DNA of 64,000 nucleotides from Euptelea pleiosperma (GCA_035048495.1 CM068546.1:13088435-13152434), one strand, 5' to 3'. Numbered from the stretch's first letter, positions 11,501 through 23,339 are shown. Notes: generated by a model from the sequence alone, not told the origin. Numbers and translations: made by a program.

Positions 11501-13475
11501 TCAACAACAAACATGGCTGCAAAGGATTGAGGGAGATCATCAACTTGATAATTCTGATTCCATAATTTGGTAACATTTCAAGGTAGTGTGCCCTTTCTTA
11601 TGGCAAATCTGACATACATGCAAGTTAGAACGCTCAACATTATTGAAATTATTAGAAGTACATCTTTTTGCGAATAATAAGAACTTCGACCACAACCTCT
11701 GCCTTTGCTGGATTGGTTGATGTTGCATGGACTAGAGGCATTTGCATGCTGCATATAAGAGTGATCGGACTCACCATCACATGGTGTCCAATTTGAATTT
11801 CCACGAGCTTTCCCTTTAGCCATGAGAAAGGTAACTGAATCAAAGGAGGAATGCTTCTTTGAAATGGCCTTAAGGAGGCGATCTTGACTGATAAGTACCT
11901 CAATCAAATGGTAAAAATCTGGTACACCCCTAGTTGCCAAGTTCGCGAATTATTCGCGAATAATTCGCGAACAATTCATTTTATAAGGCAAATGAATTAT
12001 TCGGCCGAACAATTCAAAAATTCGGATTTATTCGCGAATAATTAAGGCCATGCAATTAAAACGTGTTTTATTCTGGTAGACGATTAATTCGGCCCATTAA
12101 TTCGGCTAGAAAATAGAGTTTAAAAAAATAAAAAAATAAAAAAAAGGAAAAAAAACAAAAAAAACTCTAATTTCATTCTCGAATTCACGTTCCTCATCGT
12201 CTCCACCCTAATGCATATTTGCATGTGTTTGGGCATCCAAAGTTATCTCAATGGACATAAATATTAAATATAATATTATAAGGTACATCTGAGATGTTTG
12301 TAATAAGGACACAACTAGTTTCAAGGAATACTTAAATATAAATTTTTTAATAAGAAGCTTTTTTTAATCTTTTTACAAAAAGGAAACTTGAGGTGTTTGG
12401 TCAGTAATACTTAGTCTCGAGATCTCATTAGTCTCATGTGTTTGTTATGCTAAATATTTTTAGGTTCATTGATCCCATGAATGGATTCATCCCTTGTGAA
12501 CCTACAAGCCAAAAATCAGCCTGATAGGTAGTCTGTAGTTGTTGGATTTTAGAAATTTTTTCATTACAAACTTCATGAACAAACCCATGGGTGAAAAACA
12601 ACATTGGTTCCTATGTCCGAATTTTTAACATCGAATTTTTGGATCATAACCGAATGAAACACGAATGAATACAGTTGCGAACTTTTACAGTTCTTCGAAT
12701 TTTTGACCGAATTTTTATTGGCGAATTTTTAGACCATAACCGAATTATACTTGAACTTTTACCTTCTCGAATTTTTCCCGTATCCGAACTTAACAACTAG
12801 GGGTACACCATTGGATCGAGTAGTGACAGAAGTCACAAAACTTTCATAATCAGAGGATAACCCATTAAGGGTAGAAAGAACCAAATTGGTATCTGAGATT
12901 GGAGCATCTACTGCAGCAAGAGCATCACTGATATATCCTTCACTTGATTCAAATAATCAATTATAGGAGTTGTCCATTTATCAAGGGAAATGAGTTGTTG
13001 CTTCAACAACAAAACCCGAGAATGGGAACAAGAGGAATACATCTGCTCAAGGGCATCCCATGCATCTTTATATTTGTAGCGCCCAATTACCTATGCGAGA
13101 ACATGTTCCATAAAAGTAGCATTGATCCAACTTAATACAAGTTGATCAGTGCGTCGCCAGGTGAGAAATCTTGATTTAATTCAGGTAGAGCATCTGTAGA
13201 ATCAAATTTCTTTGTAAGAACTCATTTGGCGATGGAAACGATCCATCAACAAACTTAAATAGGTCCTAACTATATACATGGCTGGAAGGTTCTGTGATTT
13301 CCAAAGTAAATAATTTTTCTGATCCAGCCGAATAGAAATCAAGTTCACAAGAGCGGTAAATGGGATTGAAATAGCATGTGGTGACATGATAGTCACTTTC
13401 TGAGGTGCATACGTCATTGTAGTTAAGAAGAAGACAAAACAATGGAGACTACTTAACAAGAGAGTCCTCAAGCAA
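8520..13475 (-). pseudogene. Copia 1 gag-pol polyprotein, broken
   Basis: The gag begins near 13471 with a domain containing SIRLDQKNYLLW. Gag resumes below the DNA-transposon insertion and includes the zinc knuckle CQICHKKGHTTLKC near 11600. A protease motif, DTGATNHM, is readable at about 11470-11490. The GAG-pre-integrase domain (HRRLGYPNEKAL) lies near 11050, and the integrase core (DLWGPI, DNYSRF) at 10970-10590. Reverse transcriptase spans 9970-8990, with WVYKLKR, GLKQAPRAWF and the catalytic YVDDIILTG. RNase H spans 8990-8560, with a CDN motif and a KSNDQLANVFTKG tail. The frame changes many times and stops interrupt it, so the copy cannot make an intact polyprotein. It would have supplied packaging, cleavage, reverse transcription and integration for the element. 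Confidence 0.85.
11929..12801. mobile_element. hAT-like non-autonomous transposon, 873 bp, 8-bp TSD
   Basis: It is inserted into the Copia 1 gag. The 8-mer GGTACACC lies on both sides (11921-11928 and 12802-12809). The ends form a 17-bp inverted repeat, CCTAGTTGYYAAGTTCG. The left subterminal region has repeats of ATTATTCGCGAATAATTCGC. The right one has repeats of CGAATTTTT (about 12600-12790), resembling arrays of transposase-binding sites. Removing the insert plus one TSD copy leaves the gag frame continuous. A fragment near 12498-12530 resembles the palindromic core of the MITEs at 191-1480. No transposase frame is present. Confidence 0.85.
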
Positions 13476-13538
13476 GGAATAGACTACTCGTGAAGAGAGT
13501 CCACAATGGAAAAAAAATTACACCAGAGTCTCAATATG

Positions 13539-13550
13539 GCTCTGATACCA
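13539..13550 (-). other. Primer-binding site of Copia 1
   Basis: TGGTATCAGAGC on the minus strand, complementary to the 3' end of plant initiator tRNA-Met, directly internal to the 5' LTR remnant. It fixes the element's orientation. Confidence 0.9.
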
Positions 13551-13650
13551 TAAAGAGTTTTGTAAGCAATAGCAAAATAAAGCTGTGTGCCCTTTGTCGG
13601 TTAGGCATTTATATTTATAAGGATGACCACTTAGGTGGTTACAGAATAAA
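13551..13650 (-). repeat. 5' LTR remnant of Copia 1
   Basis: About 100 bases match 8282-8380, starting from the primer-binding-site side (TAAAGAGTTTTGTA on the plus strand). Similarity stops where the Copia 2 sequence begins, so the LTR was truncated there. Confidence 0.75.
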
Positions 13651-13654
13651 AATT

Positions 13655-15755
13655 AAAGGTGCTAGATTCTTTTAGGTTCTTTCTCTCAACTTGAGTAGAG
13701 ATCTAGAAGAGAATGGTTCTCTATATTTATAAACATTGAATCAATATACAAATGAAATGAAATACAACTTAGAAAGAATCAATTGGTGATCAAAGAGGAT
13801 AGCCAAGATCCTCTCCTAAATAGGATCCTTGGCTATTTTAAAATGTTCTTTCCTTATCTCTTCAAGATTGTTGCTCATGGGGACCTGTCCACAATATTTT
13901 CTTGACTTGTTACCAAAATTGATTAGTGGTGAGCTGTTGGCGTTTAAACGAGATTCATGGGAACTGTTACAGTGGTTCTAACCACCTCTCTATACTCCCC
14001 CGCAAATTGGACCGAGGTGAACAAATAAGGCCCAATTTGTGACGTAGTGTTTGAAAAGCGAACTTAGGCAAGGGCTTGGTGAAAAAATCAGCCAACTGGT
14101 CGGATGACGGAACAAACTTAGTGACTAAGGATCCAAGAGCCACCTTTTCCAGAACATAATGGTAGTCAACTTCGATATGCTTCGTGCGAGCATGAAAAAA
14201 TTAGATTGACGTTCATATAAAGAGTGCTTTAGTTGTCACAATAGAGAATAAGTGGATTAGCAATATAAACCTTAATGTCACGCAAGATATAGGAGAGGGA
14301 GGTGAGTTCGGTGGCTGTGGACGCCATGGCACGATATTCGGCTTCAGCACTTGAGCAAGCCATAGTGAGCTGCTTTTTAGCACTCCACAAGATACAAGTG
14401 TGACCAAAAAAGGTGCAGAACCCAGTAGTGGAACAACGAGCGGTGGGGCATCCAGTCCAGTCTAAATCTGAATAAACCAAGAAAGTAATGAAAGAAACCC
14501 AAGTCTTTCATGGCAAATTCCTCTCCTAATTGTTGGATGAACCAATCAAGAAAGTCTTGGCAATCACCAGTGATGATCATGTCATCGACGTATAAAAGAA
14601 GAATGATGGTGCCACAATTGTTGCGACAGACGAACATGGAGGAGTCAACCGTACTACAATAGAATCCAAGGGTGAGAAGATAACCACTAAACTGATCAAA
14701 CCATGCCCGAGGGGCTTGTTTAAGACCATAAAGAGCTCTTTTTAGTTGGCAAACAAGAGTAAGGTAGGTGGAATCCACGAAGCCAGGTGGTTGGTCCATA
14801 TATACAGGTTCAGATAGATGCCGTGGAGAAATGCATTCTTTACTTCCAATTGTCGAATATCCCATTTGTTCATGGTGGCAATAGTCAACACAAGGTGTAT
14901 ACTACCAGGTTTGATGACTGGAGAGAAGGTCTCAGAGAAATCCAATCCTTCAATTTGTGCAAACCCTTTTGCAACAAGCTAAGCGATCAACACTGCCATC
15001 GGCTTTAAGTTTAGTCTTGTAGACCCATTTGATACCAACTATGTTCATGTGCCTAGTGCAAGGCACCAAATCCAAGTATCATTATGATTGAGAGCATGAA
15101 GTTCGTCAAACATGGCAGCATTCCAACCAGGATGACTAAGTGCAGTCTTCAGAGTCTTGGGTTCAATGATGGAAGACGTGGTAGCAAGATTGGCATAACG
15201 CGGATTAGGTTTGACAATTCCAATTCTTGAGCGAGTTATCATGTGTATGCGTTGGTGTGGAAGAAGGAAGAGGCACTTCTGATAAAGATGAGGAGGGCGA
15301 TGGAGGGTGATCAACACCATCCAATGGTGATGGATCGGACTCATGCACCTCAGTCTCCGTCCTTGGGGAACTTGAGTGAGTGGGATCACTCAAGAGTTCA
15401 GTGGATGAAGACAATAGATCAAGATCTGAAGATGATGTTGATGCATCAGTAACAACACTTGTGGGCCCAGTAAAGGATAGAGATGATATGGCTTGATTAG
15501 TGATGGTGATATCAAGCCATGCTCTGATGTAGTAGTATCCCATGGTCCCTGAAACGGAGAATGTAGAGTAGTGAGATTAGTAAAAAGAGAGCAAGATTCA
15601 TCAAAGACCACATGCCTGGAAATATATAGACGACCAGTCGGCGGATAAAGACATTTGTAGCCTTTATGACGAGTACTATATCCCATAAATACACAAGGAA
15701 GAGATTTGGAGCCAAACTTGTCTTGAGCATAGTCTTTCAAGTATGGATAGCCTCG
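13655..15755 (-). mobile_element. Ty1/Copia retrotransposon 2, 5'-truncated
   Basis: Minus-strand element. A GGGGGAGT purine run near 13995-14005 marks the polypurine tract. The sequence from there down to about 13655 is taken as the 3' LTR. Above it, RNase H, reverse transcriptase and the end of integrase are recognisable up to about 15745. Everything further 5' (protease, gag, 5' LTR) is absent; beyond it is AT-rich sequence. The exact LTR ends could not be fixed because no second LTR is present. Confidence 0.75.
14035..15745 (-). pseudogene. Copia 2 pol fragment (IN end, RT, RNase H)
   Basis: From 15740 downward it shows the integrase C-terminal motif CVFMGYSTRHKGYKCLYP, then a Ser-rich linker. 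Next come the reverse transcriptase parts HPGWNAAMFDEL (about 15130), GLKQAPRAWF (about 14710) and YVDDMIITG (about 14590). The RNase H part contains SSAEAEYRAMASTATEL and a CDN motif (about 14230-14350). Around 14470-14510 the RT motif KDLGFFHYFLG jumps directly to the start of RNase H. This implies an internal deletion of roughly 100 codons. Frameshifts occur throughout. Non-functional. Confidence 0.8.
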
Positions 15756-15990
15756 ACATTTGTAGATTTTATATTTCTATTATTATTTTTTATTTTTATT
15801 TTAGTTTTCTATTTTTTTGATATATTTGGTTGGCCTCGCCTAGCCCCAAGCTTTCCCCTCCAAAAAATAATAATAATAAAAAAAAAAAACATGATAACAA
15901 TAATAATTTTATTGTGCATTTTTTTTTTATAAAATCAAGAAATAAAATAATCCATTGCATTCTTTTGTAGTCCACTTCCAACCAATCAGT
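15756..15990. repeat. AT-rich low-complexity stretch
   Basis: Runs of ATT and AAT units and A/T homopolymers between the truncated Copia 2 and the first Tourist-like fragment. No gene is visible. Confidence 0.6.
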
Positions 15991-16019
15991 TAAACTTCGT
16001 TTGCATCTACTTACAGGGC

Positions 16020-16128
16020 GTGAACCAAATAATTGTAAGTGACTTGCATTGTAAGTGATTGCAACGCAAGTCACTACGTTTGCACTACAGTGCAAAATGC
16101 ACCCAAGTGTAGCGAACCAAGCAGGGCC
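16020..16128. mobile_element. Truncated Tourist-like MITE
   Basis: It ends GAACCAAGCAGGGCC at 16128, followed by TAA, as in the complete copy at 54096-54327. It shares the internal TGCAAAATGCACCC motif. The matching left terminus is missing. Confidence 0.6.
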
Positions 16129-16272
16129 TAAACTTATAAACACTTTCATGTTTGGTTCTTTGTCTTGTATAACGCTCCATTAAGTTAATTAACCTAAGCT
16201 TTAATAATCGTATATTATGTGTGAGCTACACAAAAAACATCACAATTAAAGGCAATCCCCTCAAAATCACTA

Positions 16273-16508
16273 GGCCCTGCTTGAATCGCTGCACTGGGAT
16301 GCATTTTGCACTCCTGTTCAAATGCGGTGAGTTGCATTGCAGTCACTTACCACAATTTTGGGGCTGCACATGCTTGCATCCATTTTCTTAAAGCTTGGCA
16401 ACCACTTGCATGCCAGCACATTTGCACACCCTCAACCAATCACTTGTAATCTCAAAACCGTGGCAAGTGGGTGCATTGCATCCCATTTGCTTTGAACCAA
16501 GCAAGGCC
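16273..16508. mobile_element. Tourist-like MITE, about 236 bp
   Basis: Left end GGCCCTGCTTGAATCGCTGC and right end GAACCAAGCAAGGCC. The interior (TGCACTGGGATGCATTTTGC, ACTTGCATGCCAGC) matches the complete copy at 54096-54327 on the opposite strand. The flanking trinucleotides are no longer identical, so the TSD has decayed. Confidence 0.75.
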
Positions 16509-17573
16509 TGAGAATGCAGCTCAATGCCTTCTGACCCATCTTACAGATCAAAATAGAGCTTTTGCAGAGGGGTGAAGCCTGCAGCATAATCGTATATAGA
16601 CCCCTCCACACCCATCCACAGGATGGTCCAATATTAATGTGGATGATCCTACAATCCCCATAGTAGGTCAAGAAGCAGCAAGCATTGACGCAAACTTGGT
16701 AGAAGAAGTCAAAGTTCATGCCTTCAAATACGGAGCCTATCTTGCAAGGTGATTGCAAATCTCGAAGAGTGATTATTGTGGGCCATGCCGAAACTATCAG
16801 TCAACATTTTTAAGCAGGTTTCAGGGAACATTGCACGGAAAATCCAGTTTTTTCGACTTTCCATGCGTATGTTAGCGGAAAGTCCAGTTAACGGCCAAAG
16901 ATTCCCAAAGACTGTTGATTTCGTTTCATGATTTTTCAGTATTTTTTATTCCTAGATGGATCAATATGGTTCATGCTCTTGCTTTACTGCCTATCCAAGA
17001 GGTGCAGCATTGGATGGTTCTTTCTGTGCATCAATTAGATAGCTCAGAACAATGGGCAGGTGTAGCATGGGATGATAAAGATGGTTTACAGAACAGATTC
17101 ACAAAAGGACCCCGTTCCCTCATTTAAGTACGAGAAACAAACATAATCGAGGCTTTTAGGAACATAGGGTCATTCATTTCATTTCATTTATAAGCGAAAA
17201 TCATCTACATACTCCATGACTCAACCATCTTAAGCTACAAAGTCTTCAAGTTCGAACGTCTGCATTTTTACAACTTCCCAAGAAGAGATGATCACAATAA
17301 AAAATGAATGAAGGACAGCATTCACAGAGGAGTCCCAGACTCCCAGCTGTGAAATGCAACGACCAATTCAAAATGAAGTCAGAACCCTAAACGTAAATTA
17401 AGAGCCAGAAGGCACTGTACTAACAATGACTGGAAATAGAGATACATGTATAAGTATTTAACTAATCAACATTTTAAATCTGAATAGACCTCAAATTTAC
17501 AAGATTCCCCAAAATCGAATAATATTAGGAAATGGGCCAATTGGTCCGCCATCCAGATACCAACAACGACACA
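16509..17573. other. Spacer and probable 3' UTR of the transporter gene
   Basis: No recognisable coding sequence. The part next to the transporter stop codon, about 17150-17573, is a plausible 3' UTR. A poly(A) signal cannot be placed with confidence. Confidence 0.35.
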
Positions 17574-20500
17574 CTAAGATATGGCAGCTGCATCTCTACT
17601 GATTGGTAAGTTATGATCGTCATCCCCCGTAGTAACACTTTCTCCTTCTCTTTCTGGACCTGCATCCCTTGAACTGGAACAAGCATCGGAGGGGATGTTG
17701 ATGCCGGCAAACCCAAGCATGATAGCAGCTCCTCCAATGTAATCCATGAGATGAGGGGCATTGCCTGTCAGTGAATCCACAACAGCTGCCAAGGGTACCT
17801 GAATTGTGAGACCAGCCGTCGCCACCGTGGTCGTTGTTAGAAGAACAGCCTTTGCCCATAAGTAGTCGCTCAGCACATTATCAAGAAGACCTGAAGACGA
17901 TGATAGAAAGATATTATATATTAGAGAAGTTATATGTGCTGACAATTCAATATCTTCCCACTGAAGGGAAAAAGAAGAATATAATTAACACAACTCAAAT
18001 TCCTTAAATACCAACAAATGAAATTGAAGAAAATTGAGAAAGAAGACTGAATCTAATAACTGAAAATTAATTGACTTCAACATGATTTATAAAACTTATA
18101 AAGCCTACACAATTGAGGTCATGGAAATCTGGTTACTATAGATGCTATTTCTGATGCTTCCCAAAAACGCTTTGAGGCTTCCTAGAGAAGTGTTAAAAGC
18201 TCATGACTATGATAACCAATTACATCAAAATGGGTTCCGTATCCACATCGGATACTTCCATTTTAAGTGTAAATGCCGTATCCACACCGTTTCACCCTGT
18301 ATCCTTGCCGTATTTGGGTAACATAGGATTGTGATGCGTACACCTCATGAACTGAGGCTTTAAAAAAGGCTCACGCTTCAAGCCTTTAACAAGTTTTTAA
18401 CGCCTCTTGTCAGAGCATGCGCCTCACGTGCATATGCTTGTGGTAGCAATTTTAAGTTGTTGCACCTTATAAAATTTAATTTTCTTCGTTTTCTTGGAGG
18501 CTCACAACTCATGCTTTAGGCCATTGAAACACCTTGTCTCAACGCATCCGCACTTAAAAGCATTGCTTCTAATTATAATCGACTATGTGCAAGAAAAAAA
18601 TATCAAAGCATGTAGTTGTAAGTACCTATCAAAAAAATAAAGTCATATGTCCTGTGCTATTTTCCGGTCTTAAGTAATTCTTTTTGTCTTATTAGGTAAG
18701 CTGTGGGTAACACAACTATAACATCTCATTTCATGAGGATCCTCTATATTATTCAAAGATAAGTCGGGAATCTCATCTTGCAGAAAATAAAATAGCTTAT
18801 GTTGAAGATATCCTATGAAGGTGACTGGCAGCCCCTGTTCAGGCGGGCCCATTAGCTTCCTGCCACAAAAGAGAAGTTCCCCACATTGGGAGTACTCAAA
18901 ACAGAGGATAAACTCAGATGAAACAGTCAAGGATGCTAAATTTGCCAATGATCCAGACAGTGTCTGAGCCTGCTCCAACCAACAAAGGTCTCCCTTTTGA
19001 TGTCCTGTTGTTCAAAAAGTAAAGTATGACCGCTCGAAGTTCTAAAATTGAACGACTAATCCAGTTTACCTTCGTGACCTCTAAATGTCCCTTCAAATCT
19101 GGCATAATTGTGTCCATTGATCCATACATAATAGTAAACTTAGATCCTTAGTAATAACTAGAATGAAAAAGGAGAAAAAATTATAAACAATACAAATTCA
19201 TTACTTCAAAGATGAATAGAATCATGGCAGTAGGTATGAAGCTCTAAGCGGGATTGAGATTCTAAAGCAGGAGCGACACCTTGGTAAGAAGCTTTCTGCA
19301 ACTAAGACAGAGCACACTTCAACTTCTTGATGATATATCTAAAGATCCAACTACAGCAAACCAGGCATAAATGCGACCGGAGGACTAGAGAAAATTCGAC
19401 CATGGTTTAGAAGCTCTACCATGAATTCTTATCCAATAAGAATAAAATGAAAAGTCTTTGTCAGGGAGGGAACTCAACAGGCAAAATCTTTACTAAGATG
19501 CATCACATCTGCTATCACGAGCAGTTGGGGATTCTTTTCCTAGGATTTTAGATGAGTTGAAGGAATAGGAAAGACAAAATCAGAAATGACTGCATCCAGG
19601 AGAACCTAAAGTAGCTCCAATAGGTGGTAAAATAAAGAAAAATGGATTGAACTTGTTGGCGAATAAGATGCCCAAATACGGATACACATATGGAAACTAG
19701 TACCGGAAACAGGAATATGACTCCCCATTTATCAAAACCTAGGATATAGACACAGATAATAGTCCCATTGAATATGTTGATACAATGCTTCATTTTTAGT
19801 TTCTTCAAGCTAATTTTTTTTCAACCTAATTATTATTTTTTGACATTCATATCGTGCCAAATGTAATGAAACTTTGCAGCAATAAAATTTGTTACAATAC
19901 ACTATTTATATTTTCCTATTAACAAAACAAAGAAAGAAATTTTTAGAAGTTAAGAAAACACATAATAGAACAATAGGATATGCGAAAATGGTGTTGTGCA
20001 AGTATCCTTGCAGTATCCGGTACCCCTATCAGTATCATATTATGTCTATATAGATATTAAAAACATTTTGTAGTATCCAGTTATCATAGTTTGGTCGGAG
20101 ACAATTGATGGTACCAATGAGAAGAGAGCTTTGGTGCAGGTTGAAGGATCTAAAAGGACGAGGGAAGGCCGATACATTGGAATACATTGGCTAGGTTGGT
20201 GTAAATAGGCAATCATTGTACTTACTGAATTCCTTTTTCCTATTTTCCTTACTTACCAAAAGAAAATCTCATAAAGCAGAAGAGAGGAAGTTTGGGACAA
20301 GAATAATCTCCCGTTCCAACTTTCACCAATGATTTTAGATCGAAGTCAATGACTAATACAAGATACAGCCAGAACAACCGGCAATATAATTTAGTATTGT
20401 ATTTCTTATTAAAAAATATTACAACCTCCCTCTTTGATTATGAGCATAATGATCATTTTCATACGTGCATTTATGTGTCTGTGTGTAAGTATATTGTGAT

Positions 20501-22530
20501 CAACTTTCCAATAATACTCAAAAGATGATGCTCTACAAAAGATTTGGTGAAGACATCAGAAAATAACTTTTGAGTTTTATCTACCTCATACAACTTTCAC
20601 GCTCACTATGTGACAGTTGACTGCTATATTTCATATTTCCAGTCTGTTCATGAAAACTAGATCATTTGACATATCCATGTCATCCACATTGCCTTAATGC
20701 ATCTTAACTGGACTATGAACTGGCACCTAAGTTCAAACCTAAATTCCTTGGCTGAATCATGTTGCAGGATAGGAGCCATTGCCCTATACCTGGTTTCAAA
20801 ACTAGAAATTGCTACCATAGTTTGCTTTTGGCACTCTATTTAGGAGGGAAATAAGATGTATGGGAGTCTCATGGATGAGATCAATGTGGGATACCTTGGG
20901 AGAATGTGTGAATTAACTAACCACTCCAACAAAAAAGCTTAGGCAAGGCCTTGTGACTATCAAATCAATAGATTAGTTTTATCTCAGTGTTTCTTAGACA
21001 CCCACATGAGAGGTTCACCTGTATCAGCATTGATGTACGAGGCATCCCACTACAAAATGATGTAGGCATACATAGAAAGAACAAACAAGGATTTAAGAGA
21101 AAAAAGATGTAAAATAAATGAAAAAAACAACCCTGCTCGAACAAGCATAACTAATGCTTTTACTCATACATACCAATAGTTATTTGGTTCAATCAAGAAA
21201 GTATAAGCTAAGAAGTAGAATGAACTTTTGACAGAAAGTTTATTCTAGAAACAAAATCCCCGGAAATTTCAATGAGGAAGATTTTTCTCAATTTCAAGAT
21301 ACCTAGTAGTCATAGTAAAAGAAAAGAAATTAATTATACCACCTGAAGTGGTTTCTAGTATACATAAGGTGAAAAAAAATGAAAATAGTACACGATGGGA
21401 CTGGAAAACGAACCTTTACCAATGATCAGACCAAACTGCTCCCAGCTGAGTGTATGAAAAGGCTCCAACTTCGTAAAATTCAGTACAAGGGCAACAGGTA
21501 GGAAAATCAAGAGGTTGAACAGCCCTAGAAAACCAAGGAATTGTGCCATACTGGCATGGCCACTATTATCATCGTCATCTGGTATCTTTTTACGAATAAG
21601 GGTAATATACACAGCATACAAGCCTGCTGAAACAAGTGCGAGAATGTCTCCAATAAGAGGCTTTGTAGCAATCTCACTTAACCCTGACTCTGACTTTGTA
21701 GCAGTTAAATCTGACTCTGCATCACCCAAGCTGACAATTATTGTTCCTCCCATGCAGAGAAGAACACTAATTAGCTTAATCCATGTGAACTTCTCCCCCA
21801 AGAATACTAGAGAAACCAAAAAGGTGAAAAGGCTAGATGCACTGCTCAAGATGGTATTCGACTACAGGAAGGGAGAAACACTCATTACCAAACCAGAAGA
21901 TATAAAACGCAACCAAAACCAAAGTAATTCATAAGTAGTAGTGACAAGAAAAGGATAAGACTCCAAGATGCTTACTGTCACAGTAGTATACTTCAGAGAT
22001 AGATTGAAAGTGAGCTGCGCAAGAAACCAGAAAGGACATATCAACAGGCTGACCTTCGCCATTCTGGTACGCGTCCAACGCCCTTTTGCATCCAGTTGTT
22101 TATCAGCATCTTGACAAACCTTAGCTTGAGAGGGCGAAGCCCTTTCAGACTCATTAAGTTCAAGCTCTGGTTTCTGACTCATTTCTCCCTGTTCAGTTGA
22201 ATCAGATGGATTCGTATCATCGACTCTCGTACTTAAATTGCTCTCCCCAAGAAGATCTACTTCCTCTGATTCCCCCAATCTTTGCAAATGGCTATCATTC
22301 TTCTTATTGCGCCAAAACCATAAATTCCCAACCGAGTCCTCCAAATAGCGTCCAATTTCAACTATTGGGATGTAGACCACAAACAAGGAATTGCAAATGT
22401 AGGTGATGAGGAAAGGAGATACACCTGAGTCTACGACGGACTGAACTACAAAACTAGCAGCAATCCAGATTGATGCAACGACAACTATGTATATCAAACC
22501 TAAAACCCATCTCCAAACTTGACTCCTCAT
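17574..22530 (-). CDS. SLC35F5/THI74-like drug/metabolite transporter, 3 exons
   Basis: Exons on the minus strand are 22530-21976, 21861-21414 and 17890-17574. The introns are 114 and 3523 bp with GT...AG borders, and the joined frame gives 439 residues. I chose the ATG at 22530-22528 (MRSQVWRW); the codon five positions upstream in the same frame is TTG. The product is a multi-pass membrane protein of the EamA/DMT superfamily. The N-terminal pair of membrane segments includes VASIWIAASFVVQSVV and YICNSLFVVYIPIVEIGRYL. A long acidic Ser-rich cytosolic loop follows (about residues 65-135). A second half runs from LAQLTFNLSLKYTTVTSN through LVSLVFLGEKFTWIKL and GDILALVSAGLYAVYITLIR. The last exon encodes LLDNVLSDYLWAKAVLLTTT, membrane segments, and a hydrophilic tail. 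Related proteins are yeast THI74 and animal SLC35F5; substrate and membrane are unknown. The gene looks intact. Confidence 0.9.
17891..21413 (-). other. Large intron 2 of the transporter gene, 3.5 kb
   Basis: Donor GTTCGT at 21413 and acceptor CTTCAG at 17891; exon phase is preserved across it. It contains a possible captured gene fragment (18670-19129). It also has repeat-like stretches with GTATCC motifs near 18240-18310 and 20010-20085. The rest shows nothing I can name. Confidence 0.75.
18670..19129 (-). pseudogene. Unrecognised protein-like fragment inside the intron
   Basis: Two overlapping minus-strand frames look protein-like. One, 19129-18914, contains WISRSILELRAVILYFL and PLLVGAGSDTVWIIGKFS. 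The other, 18978-18670, contains FILCFEYSQCGELLFCGRKL and PVTFIGYLQHKLFYFLQDEI. They would join through a single frameshift near 18930-18960. I do not recognise the family. It may be a captured or decayed piece of another gene, or a chance open frame. Confidence 0.35.
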
Positions 22531-23160
22531 ATCTTTCAAACCCAATGTAGGATCAACCTAGCCGATCGGTCATCCACAAAACCCTATAATTGAAATAAAT
22601 GCTCTGATTCTCGAATACCCCTTTAAGAGAAACCTCTTATGCCCAATCAGAATTCATATCAAGAGTCAACCAAAACTCTGAATCGAAAAAGATTTCAGTA
22701 GGTAAAAAAACCGGGGACCAAATCGAACCGGTGACTGCGAACACAGAGCGGCGGCCAATTGAGCTACGTGGTCGTACCCCAGAATACGAAAAATGGCTCC
22801 TATGAATCTGGTAAGGACCACAATCAGATTAAACCAGAAAATCCCATATCATATATGTGAATTAAAACACGAAATAAAAATTTACAGCACAATTTTAAAA
22901 AAGAAATCCAAGATGAATCCTCAGAAACAGAGGTTAGAAAGAGAGAGGGTTACCCACATGAATTAGAGGTTCGAGTGAGATGCAATTGTCATGGATTCTT
23001 CGTCTCCTTTGGTGGTCTCCATTGAAAATTAACAAGCGAAGCTGCAGTTCCTGCAAAATCTCTACGAATGAAAGAAAGAATAGGAGCACGAAATAGAAGT
23101 CAGAAGAAACAGAAATTTAGGGTGTGGAGACTGGAGAGAAGATTCAGTTGGTCATTTTTT
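22531..23160 (-). promoter_or_regulatory. Upstream and probable 5' UTR region of the transporter gene
   Basis: Sequence immediately upstream of the transporter ATG. It contains a tRNA-like stretch (22712-22785) and short AG-rich segments near 22930-23150, as often seen in plant leaders. No clear TATA box was identified; transcript ends cannot be set from sequence. Confidence 0.3.
22712..22785 (-). other. tRNA-like sequence (degenerate tRNA or SINE head)
   Basis: On the minus strand it holds an A-box-like TAGCTCAATTGG, followed after about 30 bases by a B-box-like GGTTCGATTTG. This is the spacing of internal RNA polymerase III promoters. The acceptor and T stems do not pair well, so it is not a working tRNA gene. 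It lies just upstream of the transporter start codon. It could equally be the head of an old SINE; no SINE body or A-tail is evident. Confidence 0.35.
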
Positions 23161-23339
23161 GAGTTTTTACGACAAAAGGGTAATGTGAAGAGAAAACAAA
23201 GCAACGGGTTTCCTGGGCCGACACTCCAGTATTTTTCTGGTAGATGAAGTATTGACGCACGTGAACCATAGGATCATCATCCCGGACCACCAATGTGTTT
23301 GGTGCACGTGCACCCAACTGATTAGCTTACATGGTTGGT

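Larger units (their letters stand above)
8282..13650 (-). mobile_element. Ty1/Copia retrotransposon 1, defective
   Basis: Minus-strand element with an LTR at each end. It has a primer-binding site complementary to initiator tRNA-Met and the Copia domain order gag, protease, integrase, reverse transcriptase, RNase H. The 3' LTR is complete (8282-8513). The 5' LTR keeps only about 100 bases (13551-13650) where it meets Copia element 2. The gag is split by an 873-bp DNA transposon at 11929-12801. No flanking TSD could be checked because the outer 5' LTR end is lost. Confidence 0.85.
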
